DNA of 64,000 nt from positions 128,542,499 to 128,606,498 of the forward strand of contig CM050446.2 in assembly GCA_027563935.2 (NCBI GenBank). The letters run 5' to 3'. Shown piece after piece: positions 56,278 through 64,000 of the stretch (positions within the stretch are counted from its first letter, which is position 1; each line of letters begins with the position of its first letter). A model generated the notes under the pieces. That model ran no database searches. It was not told where the DNA came from and was given only the letters and a program-made list of their open reading frames with translations. This stretch comes from Costus lasius (Eukaryota; Streptophyta; Magnoliopsida; Zingiberales; Costaceae). A program made the translations under genes and the position numbers.

Positions 56278-56866
56278 CTTCCGTTATTCTAATACTTGCT
56301 TTACCTTCTTTTTCGCTTTTGCCTTATGCTTTATTTTTATTTTGGTTACTATTTCATAGAATCTTATAAAACGTGGAAATGAGATCTTCAATCCTTGATT
56401 GCTCCATCTTTTGGAAGGGGGCACCTAAATACATAGTGTAAACCTCATTCTTTTTGAAGAAGACACATTCTACTATGATAAGTATTCTTGAACCAAATCA
56501 TGGGAAATAACATAGGAACACTGATGTATTATAATTAATTATTATATTTTAATAAGTGGTTGTCATTTATTTTTAAGCTAAGTTATTTGAATCATGCATC
56601 AATTGCAAGATAATACATGGTAAGATACTGAGCTGAATGGGACCACTAATCTTCTAATTAATCTATTTCTCTTTTCTTTTCCTTTCCCTCCTCCTTTATA
56701 AGGTAAGCGGGCAATGACAAAGAACAAAAGGTCTAAAAGATGAAACAATCAAGGATTGAAGATCTTATTTTCACATATAAGATTTTATGAAATAGTAACC
56801 AAAACAAAAATAAAACAAAAGACAAAAGCGAAAATGAAAATAAAACAAGTGTTAGAAGGAAGGGAG
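56278..56866. repeat. Foldback element with arms of about 125 bp
   Basis: The left arm (CCTTCCGTTATTCTAATACT to GATCTTCAATCCTTGATTG, 56278-56404) is the imperfect reverse complement of the right arm (CAATCAAGGATTGAAGATCT to TAGAAGGAAGG, 56748-56866). A loop of about 340 bp lies between. Both arms share TTTTGGTTACTATTTCATA. It may be a non-autonomous DNA element. The ends and target duplication were not resolved. Confidence 0.7.
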
Positions 56867-57466
56867 ATGATTCGTGCTTTCAGCCAAAGGGAGCACAGTG
56901 ATTATATAATAGAAATGATTGACGAATATTAGTTGCTTCAAGAGGCAAATTGTCTCTCAATCATTACATGAGTTCGATGATGACAAATGGAAAAAAACGT
57001 TAAGAGCAAGAAAATTCAAAGAGTGAGAAGCAAGCAGTTTTCTTGCCAATCTTCCTTCACCAGTTCACCTGATTGTCTCAACAATTGACAGAAACTAATC
57101 CAAACAAACCCAGGAAGTTACGATGATAAGACCGCTATACTTTGTTACTCCCACCCTTATATAACAGTGAAGAATATAATCTATGCCAAAATTAAAGTGT
57201 CTGCAACAGTGATAACTAATTACGTAGATCTACAGATATTTACTATAACAGAACATATACAAATGAGAAGCCATTCAAAAACAGAACCAGCAATTACCCT
57301 TCTCTGTTCATACTGGCATTGCGTCGCTTCTTTTATCGGCTAACTATTGTGGTTATTGCACATTATTTGTCTTTCCTTTTTCATTTTTGAGGTAAAGCTT
57401 TTACTTTTTTTGTTGCTATTGTCATTAATTAGGTTGGGGTTTGATGGAAATGATACCAAGATTTTC
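56867..57466. other. Intergenic sequence and likely 3' flank of the CCCH gene
   Basis: No gene is supported. The 3' untranslated region of the minus-strand CCCH gene should lie directly left of 57467. Confidence 0.4.
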
Positions 57467-58176
57467 TTAAGGGCGGTACACGAGGCGTTGGTGGTCCGAG
57501 GGAGGGAGAGAGTGACGGAAGTGGCAGCGGTGGCCGTAAGGACAGGTGCCGCCGGACAGGATCATTCGGCAAAGCTGGGTCTTGTAACGGGGGTGAAGAA
57601 GAACAGGGCGGAGTTCGGCGATGCCATGGGCAAACTGGCAGTGATCGCTGTAGGGGCACTCCCCGCTCTCCTCCCACTTGTTGCACAGCTCAGTCTTCAA
57701 CATCCCCTGGTGGTAAACTTCCAGCTCTAATGCTTCGTCACCATCTCCTTCCTCCGCTTCTCCTTCCTCTTCCCCTCCTGCCCCTCCTTCACCATTCTTC
57801 TTGTTGCTCCCTCCGCCCACACACACGCGCTCCTGCTTTAGAAATATATACATGGTAGACATATAGCGAAAGATCCCCTGGAGAAATGACAGGATGATAG
57901 GATAATAAATCATACAGCGACAGGATTGGAGACGCGAGACCGGCCATTTCGATTGGAGATTGAATCCGTTCCGCCAGCCGGGTGAAGCTTCAGGTACTCA
58001 CTGGATCGGATCGAGATGCTCTTGGGCAACGCGACTCGTTTTTCTGGCACCGCCTGCCCTGTAAGTTGATGGTTGTCTCCGTTTCCGCCACTCTCATGAG
58101 AGGTTAGCACACTCGTGGGGCTGTCATCTGGTGGTGGCGGTTCGGAGAGGTTTACCGTTTAGGCGGCGGAGCTCAT
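57467..58176 (-). pseudogene. Tandem CCCH zinc-finger protein (TTP-like, C3H14/15 type), two exons, early stop
   Basis: Minus strand. Exon 1 (58176-57916) contains [30 protein letters not shown] and ends NPVA with donor GTATGA. An 83-bp intron (57915-57833) ends AAAGCAG. Exon 2 (57832-57467) has an acidic Gly/Glu stretch and two perfect C-x8-C-x5-C-x3-H fingers, [20 protein letters not shown] and [20 protein letters not shown]. The lead-ins KTELC and KTQLC bind AU-rich RNA in this family. The RVxLPKSISxRSxxYLKL segment is typical of plant C3H14/15 proteins (mRNA turnover, secondary wall and anther development). The only in-frame ATG upstream (58176) is followed by TAA at codon 6 (58159-58161), and no other ATG precedes the fingers in exon 1. 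So it is a pseudogene, a sequencing error, or a gene with an unseen upstream exon. Confidence 0.7.
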
Positions 58177-58548
58177 TGGTGATAGGCACATCGGCTGAAG
58201 TCGGCACACGTCTCGCCTGCCTCCAGCCGTGGAGGCCTAATTGCCTGGCGTTGTAGAAAACCAATTAAAACTTAACAATTGAGACATAACGTGTACAGCG
58301 GGCATGCCTACAATCAAAAATTAGTTGTAAATAAGCAAGCGATTAAGCAACGTGTAAGAGTAGTTTCTAGTTGAAAATTTTTACGTGTAACACAGATTAT
58401 TTTTTATTCGTGAGCGTATGCCTCTCATTAGTTGCGAAATTATTCTCATCCCATAGAACATGGTAATGGGCGGGTCAAATCAGAATCAGATTATTTCCCC
58501 ACGAATTATCATAAACCAATTGACTAGATATGAATGTCTAAGTAAGGG
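58177..58548. other. 5' flank of the CCCH gene
   Basis: No further gene. This is the putative promoter region of the minus-strand CCCH gene, bounded on the other side by the TR-GAG element 373 bp away. Confidence 0.4.
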
Positions 58549-58553
58549 AGCAG

Positions 58554-59702
58554 TGTCACGCCCCGGTCGGATTGGCCTAAAAATAGCGCTTATCCGCTGT
58601 CTCAGGGCAGTCGGGCGGAACACCGGAACGCAACGCTCGCTAGGGTTTCTGGCCCCAAATTCGAAACCCTAACTTCCCGAATAATATTTTATCCCCAAAT
58701 TACAGTTCGCTCCGAGAAACCCTAACCCTAATTTAGGAAAAATCCGGAAAGAACCCTAAATCAAATTACCTCTCTGCAATTTTGACCACAGTCAAAATTA
58801 CCTTCGCTGTCAACGTTAAATCGAAACGCTGCCGAATTCGCCTTTGATTTTGACCCGAAATCCTGGTCAAAATTGATGCCACGTTTGAAATCGAAACCCG
58901 ATTTCGTGTTTGACGTCACGCCTCGTTTCGAACGCCTGACGCGTTCGAAGCTCGGCGTCGTTCTCCTCTGCAACGGCCGAGCGCCGCTCGCCCGCGTCGC
59001 TGCTGTTGTCGCTTTCCGCCGGAAGAGGAAAGCTGCGCCGGCAGGGAAGGAAGTCGTCTGCCTCCCTCGTCCTCGACCTCTCGTCGTCGCGCCGGACAGC
59101 CGCCTACTGTCGTGATGTCGGTGAGAGTCGCCGCCGGATACACAAAACAGGGAAAGGGAAACTTTAGGAAGAAAGCTTTATTACCCGATGAAAAGCTACA
59201 AAACTTCTCTGATCTTCGTCGCCGACCCCTGCCGGACGACACCCTCATTCCCTCCCTCACCGGAACCCCTGGTTCTGGTTACAATTGCTCGCTCGCCGAA
59301 CTCACAATCTCCGATCGTCGTCGCCAAGCTCCGTTGGCAGGTGATGGAATCCCCCCTCTTCGTCCCTCGTCCGCAGCTTTATAAGGGAAGCGCCGCCACT
59401 CCCTTCCGCGCGATCCGTTCTCGTTGCTAGACCCAACGCGGACAGCCGCCTCCGCTTCTCTCGCCGCTGTCCGCCTCTTCTGCCGCGTCCGGGTCTTCCG
59501 CGTCCTCTGCGTGCCTGTTGACGCCGGCATCCGAAGCTCGCGGGGAAGAAGGCGCCGCGTCCACGTGCAGTTTCCCCAATTTAGATGTTGACCCAGCGTA
59601 GCAGCGTTGCGGCTGGGTTCCGCTTGCACGATTTCGGGGTGGGCTTCCCTGATGCGTGGCCCACTGGACCTTGGGCCGAATCGGTCTAAACTAGGCCTGA
59701 CA
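58554..59702 (-). repeat. TR-GAG 3' LTR
   Basis: Bounded by TGTCACGCCC and GGCCTGACA on the + strand. On the minus strand it has a TATA box CCTTATAAAG (59377-59386) and an AATAAA poly(A) signal (59178-59183) about 200 bp downstream. Confidence 0.92.
59377..59386 (-). promoter_or_regulatory. TATA box in the TR-GAG 3' LTR
   Basis: Minus-strand CCTTATAAAG, conserved in both LTRs. Because this LTR is upstream of, and oriented towards, the CCCH gene, transcripts that fail to end at the LTR signal would run into it. Confidence 0.55.
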
Positions 59703-59830
59703 ATTCTCCCCTGCCCAATTTGGACATTGCCCTTGATGTCTGACACGGGCGGATCTTGAGCAACTATTGCTCCGATCCTCAAAGCACCGATCCTACACTA
59801 CTGTGCTTCCGTGGCAGAGTGCGGAACTAC

Positions 59831-61084
59831 CTACAGTGACCCAATCCGTGGTTGCTCTAATTCCTCAGCCTCCACGGCTGGTTCTTGCGCCGCCATTGCC
59901 ATGAGTTTCTGTTTGTTGGGACAATCCTTCACCCAGTGAGGTCCCCCGCACCAGAAACAACCTTGTGGCTTTTGCTCCCGTCGTCCCGGTGAACCCTTAT
60001 TCTGCCGGTGAAAGGGCCTACCCCTGTCTGGACCCCTAGCTCTCGGCGGTGTCCGTGGGGAGCCGCGCTTTGGTGGTGTCCTGGATTTCTTTGGTGGTGT
60101 TGGTTTGAAACTTCTGTTATCCACCAGAGATTCAGCCACCGCCGCAGCCACCCTCCAGTCAACCGGTTCGCGACGTCGGACCTCCGTTTCTGCCCATGGC
60201 TGAAGGCCCCGGAGGAAGAAATACCTCCTATCGTCCTCTGCCATACCTAGAAGCTCCAGCATCAAAGTGGAGAAAGCCCTGACGTACTCCTGGATCGAGC
60301 CTGTATGCCTCAGCCGATCTAGTTTGCCACGCGCCTGATCCTCCGAGTTTCCGGGAAGAAACTGCCGCCGCAGTTCCTCACGAAAAGTTTCCCAAGTCCA
60401 GCTAGTAGCCCCTGATGTAGAGCCGACTTTGGTTCCCCACCAAAGTTTCGCGTCGCCTATGAGATAGGCGATGCACACTTGCACCCGATCTCCTGCAGAA
60501 ATATGGTTAGCTGAAAACAATTGCTCCATATCCTAGATAAAGTTTTCGACCTCTCTGGACGATTGAGCCTCCCTGAACGTTATTGGGTCAGGCATGCGCA
60601 TCCTCGGTTTGGGAGCCTCCTGCTCCACCGATGCCGCTGCTGATTGCGATACTTGCGTTAGGGCTAAACGCAGTACCCTAACTTCTACGTGCATGTCTTC
60701 CTTCATGCGAGCCATCTCCCCTGGTAGATGGTTTAGACTGTCTATAGTCTGCTGCATGCGTGTTATCTCTCCTGGTAGATGGTTCAGACTGTCTATAGTC
60801 TGCTGCATGCGGGCCATCTCCTCTGGCAGATGGATCAGACCCTCCAAGGTCTGCTGCATGACCTCGATCTGTAACCTCTATTGCTCGATCAACGATTCCT
60901 GATCCTCCACTGTCTTCTGAAGGCTCTCTACCTGTGGAATCATCCCATTGCCTCCACCAATGACCATACCGAGCACCTGCTTGATTTGAGCGATGCGATC
61001 ACCCTGGTTCACCATCTCCTCGGGTTCAGTCGTCTCCTTGGCTTTTACCTTTGTCCTGCTTGGGCCAGGCGTCCTCTGACGCAC
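59831..61084 (-). pseudogene. TR-GAG gag protein, one frame with two in-frame stops
   Basis: A single minus-strand frame runs from 61084 to 59831, cut by stops at about 60878-60880 and 60533-60535 (both TAG). The N-terminal part has a coiled-coil (QVESLQKTVEDQESLIEQ) and a repeated MQQT-x-LxHLPxEM(A/T)RM module (three units). The middle holds the retrotransposon gag domain (VCIAYLIGDAKLWWG, FREELRRQFLPG, GSIQEYVRAFSTLM). The C-terminus is basic and ends with a zinc knuckle CFWCGGPHWVKDCP (C-x2-C-x3-H-x4-C) near 59930-59970. Both stops lie within otherwise good sequence. They may be point mutations, or a shared family feature. Confidence 0.85.
60700..60860 (-). repeat. Three ~51-bp tandem units inside gag
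   Basis: GGTAGATGGTTNAGACTGTC followed by TATAGTCTGCTGCATGCG recurs about every 51 bp. It encodes the repeated 17-residue MQQTIDSLNHLPGE(M/I)xRM module, a heptad-compatible helix that could extend a coiled coil. Confidence 0.8.
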
Positions 61085-61172
61085 CTCTGGCTGTGTGGGT
61101 GATCTTCTGAAATTTCAAACCCTTCTTCACCTTTGCCGGTGAAGGTGCCGTGTTCGCTGGAACACGTTAACC

Positions 61173-61183
61173 GCTCTGATACC
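61173..61183 (-). other. TR-GAG primer binding site
   Basis: The complement reads GGTATCAGAGC, three bases inside the LTR end at 61187, matching the initiator-Met tRNA primer of plant LTR elements. Confidence 0.8.
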
Positions 61184-61186
61184 TGT

Positions 61187-62339
61187 TGTCACGCCCCGGT
61201 CGGATCGGCCTAAAAATAGCGCTTATCCGCTGTCTCAGGGCAGTCCGGCGGAACACCGGAACCCAACGCTCGCTAGGGTTTCCGGCTCCAAATTCGAAAC
61301 CCTAACTCCCCGAACAATATTTTATCCCCAAATTATAGTTCGCTCCGAGAAACCCTAAACCTAATTTAGGAAAAATCCGGAAAGAACCCTAAATCAAATT
61401 ACCTCTCTGCAATTTTGACCACAGTCAAAATTACCTTCGCTGTCAGCGTTAAATCGAAACGCCGTTTGCCGAATTCGCCTTCGATTTTGACCCGAAATCC
61501 TGGTCAAAATTGATGCCGCGTTTGAAATCGAAACCTGATTTCGTGTTTGACATCACGCCTCATTTCGAACGCCCGACGCGTTCGAAGCTCGACGTCGTTC
61601 TCCTCTGCAACGGCCGAGCGCTGCTCGCCCGCGTCGCTGCTGTCGTCACTTTCCGCCGAAAGAGGAAAGCTGTGCCGGCAGGGAAGGAAGCCGTCTGCCT
61701 CCCTTGTCCTCGACCTCTTGTCGTCGCACCGGACAGCCGCCTGCTGTTGTGATGTCGGCGAGAGTTGCCGCCGGATACACAAAACAGGGAAGGGAAACTT
61801 CAGGAAGAAAACTTTATTACCCGATGAAAAGCTACAAAACTTCTCTGATCTTCGTCGCCGACCCTTGCCAGACGACACCCTCGTTCCCTCCCTCACCGGA
61901 ACCCCTGGTTCTGGTTACAATCGCTCGCTCGCCGAACTCACAATCTGTGATCGTCGTCGCCAAGCTCCGTTGGCAGGTGATGGAATCCCCCCTCTTCGTC
62001 CCTCATCCGCAGCTTTATAAGGGAAGCGCCGCCGCTCCCTTCCGCGCGATCCGTTCGCGTTGCTAGACCCAACTCGGACAGTCGCCTCCGCTTCTCTCGC
62101 CGCTGTCCGCCTCTTCTACCGCGTCCGGGTCTTCCGCATCCTTTGCGTGTCTGTTGACGCCGGCATTCGAAGCTCACGGGGAAGAAGGCGCCGCGTCCAT
62201 GTGCAGTTTCCCCAATTTAGATGTTGACCCAGCGTAGCAGCGTTGCGGCTGGGTTCCGCTTGCACGATTTCAGGGTGGGCTTCTGCTGATGCGTGGCCCA
62301 CTGGACCTTGGGCCGAATCGGTCTAAATCAGGCCTGACA
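61187..62339 (-). repeat. TR-GAG 5' LTR
   Basis: Same ends as the other LTR. TATA box complement at 62013-62022 and AATAAA complement at 61813-61818, conserved with the 3' LTR. Confidence 0.92.
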
Positions 62340-62344
62340 AGCAG

Positions 62345-62665
62345 AATGTTTGGGTTACAATAAAAAATACCATACAAAGTAATGGAAGAAACAAGTCTAG
62401 CAAAGAGATAATTTATTTGGAGAGACTATTTTTTTTTTAGAAAAAGAAAAAGAACATTTTGGCCCAAATTGGACTGGAACTCACATTCAAATATATCTTG
62501 CTACAAGTGACTGCCCTGGTGACATGAAATGCATAATATCATAATCATAATTTTTTTCTATCCATATAGATCTCATCCCACCATTCTTACACACCATACA
62601 AACATCTCAAGTACCTAGATACTGAAAAACTGTATTCCAGCATGACTGCATTTGGTACATCTTCC
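62345..62665. other. 3' flank of the NLR gene
   Basis: No gene. It probably holds the NLR 3' untranslated region and ends at the TR-GAG insertion site. A 100-bp stretch near 62460-62560 (complement GTCACCAGGGCAGTCA, then GTGAGTTCCAGTCC) is vaguely tRNA-like, as in a SINE head. Confidence 0.35.
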
Positions 62666-64000
62666 CTAGGGGTTGTAGGACACTTTGGTCAGACGGGTGG
62701 CTTGACGATCCAGCCCCTCCGGCAGGGACAACAACTTGGGACAATATTTAATTTCTAGTTCTTCCAATCTCGGCATGGCCACTGTCCTTCCATCCTCTGG
62801 TACCCAGTCCCATGCCTCGAGGTTATATAAGTATATCAAACGTAATCGCTTTAGACAAGGAAACAGTGGCGGAGAAGATGATGCACTTTTTGATCCTCCA
62901 CTCTCATGTCTAAGTCCATCACTAGTCGAAGCCTCCTCGTATCCAAAAAATTGAGTACCGATTCTCATTACTGCATTTAAATGTTCTAGCGCTAATTTTT
63001 CCAGATTCGGGAGCTTCCCTAGAGGTGGAAGTATCGAGCACCTGTCACAGCGACTAAGACATAAATTTGTTAAGTTAGGAAGGAGTGAACTGATGTTGCT
63101 GGACATTAACCACTGTGGAAATTGACAGCCAAAGAAGTTAAATAGTATAATTTCATGCACAGATGATGGTGGATGAAGTGCCACATCAAATATCTGCTCA
63201 ATTCTTTCTATATCCTCCTCCGTAAGTTTGGGCCTCCCAAATGCAAATATAGTAACTGTATGGCAAAATAAATGTAGAGCCCTAAGGTTCTCCAAGGCTG
63301 TCAATGATCTGTGTAACTCATTCGCATTTGTATTGGATTTTGCACTTATCATCCCCCAGGCATTGATGGAGAGCTGTCTAAGCCTGGGAAGCTGGCTTAT
63401 TTCTTCCAAGGAGCATGAACTACCGCTATTGCTACTACTGGAAATTGAGTCAACCACAGCTCCTTTGAGTACATTTAGATGCTCTAATCTTGCTATTCCT
63501 GAAGGTAATTTTTCTACTGGCGCATTATGAAGATTCAATGTCCGTAGATTACGGAGATTTACCAGTCCCTCAGGGAGTGTCAGCAAATTAATGCATCTGT
63601 AAAGGAACAAAAACTGCAAATATTGTAAGCTTGCAATACTTTCTGGAAGTGCCTTCATTTGTTCACAGTAGGAGAGATCCAGGTACCTCAAATGCAACAA
63701 ATTTCCGACAGATTGTGGCAAAGACTGGATCTTTATGTCACGAAGACGAACAATTCTAAGACGCTGAAAGTTGTTGAAGCAATTGTCAACTTCCTCGTCA
63801 TCCAAAGATTTTATTACCTCTAGAAACAACGTCCTCACTGATTTGTACCTTTGGGTCGAACGAAGGAAAGGTTTGATATCCTCAGAATTGGGGGCTACAA
63901 TAGATAACCGACGTAGCTTAATGGAGTCTTCATCTGTAGTACTTGGCAACTGTTTATAAGTATCTGTAATGACCGAGTTCTCACCTCTTGCCAAGAAATG
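62666..64000 (-). CDS. NLR disease-resistance protein, leucine-rich repeat region (5' part off window)
   Basis: An uninterrupted minus-strand frame of about 444 codons runs from the window edge to a TAG at 62666. It starts inside the protein (ARGENSV, DEDSIKLRRLSIV), so the CC and NB-ARC domains lie beyond 64000. About ten LRRs follow: LRIVRLRDIKIQSLPQSVGN, LLHLRYLDLSYCEQMKALPE, LQYLQFLFLYRCINLLTLPE, LRNLRTLNLHNAPVEKLPSG and later LPNLTNLCLSRCDRCSILPP. The tail has CLKRLRLIYLYNLEAW, PRLEELEIKYCPKLLSLPEG and a short end (LTKVSYNP), as in RGA/R1-like CC-NBS-LRR immune receptors. LRRs sense effectors or their traces in the cytoplasm. No stop or frame change is seen. The ORF itself gives no start codon because the gene continues off the window. 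Confidence 0.9.
   Translation of the reverse strand, partial: HFLARGENSVITDTYKQLPSTTDEDSIKLRRLSIVAPNSEDIKPFLRSTQRYKSVRTLFLEVIKSLDDEEVDNCFNNFQRLRIVRLRDIKIQSLPQSVGNLLHLRYLDLSYCEQMKALPESIASLQYLQFLFLYRCINLLTLPEGLVNLRNLRTLNLHNAPVEKLPSGIARLEHLNVLKGAVVDSISSSSNSGSSCSLEEISQLPRLRQLSINAWGMISAKSNTNANELHRSLTALENLRALHLFCHTVTIFAFGRPKLTEEDIERIEQIFDVALHPPSSVHEIILFNFFGCQFPQWLMSSNISSLLPNLTNLCLSRCDRCSILPPLGKLPNLEKLALEHLNAVMRIGTQFFGYEEASTSDGLRHESGGSKSASSSPPLFPCLKRLRLIYLYNLEAWDWVPEDGRTVAMPRLEELEIKYCPKLLSLPEGLDRQATRLTKVSYNP

Larger units (their letters stand above)
58549..62344 (-). mobile_element. Non-autonomous LTR retrotransposon with gag only (TR-GAG type)
   Basis: Two LTRs of about 1150 bp (58554-59702 and 61187-62339) flank a 1.48 kb interior. 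A perfect 5-bp target duplication AGCAG lies at 58549-58553 and 62340-62344. The element reads on the minus strand. The primer site beside the right LTR is the complement of GCTCTGATACC (61173-61183), an initiator-Met tRNA type. The polypurine tract is the complement of ATTCTCCCCTGCCC (59703-59716). The only coding region is gag. There is no protease, RT, RNase H or integrase, so it depends on another element for movement. Size and content fit plant TR-GAG elements. Both LTRs are close to identical with small indels. Confidence 0.92.

Noticed and set aside
58873..59430. Arg/Pro-rich frames on both strands
   Set aside because: GC-rich LTR sequence, repeated at 61.5-62.1 kb in the second LTR.

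Overview
The window is nuclear DNA of a flowering plant. Evidence: spliced genes with GT/AG introns, Ty1-copia and Ty3-gypsy (Athila) retrotransposons with plant-type primer binding sites, a CC-NBS-LRR-type leucine-rich repeat region, and plant-specific families (plant mobile domain, F-box, TTP-like CCCH). GC-rich first exons in an AT-rich background suggest a monocot, but I cannot name the species. No tRNA, rRNA, CRISPR or bacterial-type feature was seen. Most gene-like material is broken or fragmentary. Only the LRR gene at the right edge is clearly an undamaged reading frame, and it is cut by the window edge.

Layout. 1-1641: the end of an LTR element with two minus-oriented LTRs and a short non-coding interior. 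1880-4022: two low-complexity blocks, pyrimidine-rich then purine-rich on the + strand; the first has a 220-240 bp higher-order period. 4.3-5.6 kb: two minus-strand exons of an unidentified protein. 6-15.4 kb: AT-rich, with a copia RT relic and several tandem repeats. 15.4-22.9 kb: two inverted copies of a plant-mobile-domain-like gene around a centre near 19.4 kb. Each copy contains the same array of tiny symmetric exons. 23.7-25.3 kb: minisatellites. 26.7-27.5 kb: N-terminal fragment of a kinesin-8-like gene, partly duplicated at 33.6 kb. A Ty1-copia element (27,726-33,580) lies between the two kinesin pieces. 35.4-37.2 kb: AT microsatellites, a foldback element and a disrupted F-box gene.

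38,312-51,294 is a full-length but decayed Athila element with a perfect CAGAC target duplication. It seems to sit inside a WDR82/Swd2-like gene relic: one recognisable WD40 exon lies just upstream (minus strand) and a degenerate possible last exon just downstream. 53.7-54.9 kb carries exon relics, including a RING-H2 E3 ligase pseudogene. 57,467-58,176 is a two-exon tandem CCCH zinc-finger gene with a TAA at codon 6. 58,549-62,344 is a 3.8 kb non-autonomous LTR element encoding only gag (TR-GAG type) with a perfect AGCAG target duplication. 62,666-64,000 is the LRR part of an NLR resistance gene.

The kinesin, WDR82-like, RING, CCCH and NLR pieces all lie on the minus strand, while the F-box relic is on the plus strand. 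The most unusual structure is the inverted pair of plant-mobile-domain genes with their micro-exon arrays. Their transcripts could pair with each other, and the two copies have lost different ends and different splice sites. All family assignments come from motif recognition by eye, not from database searches.
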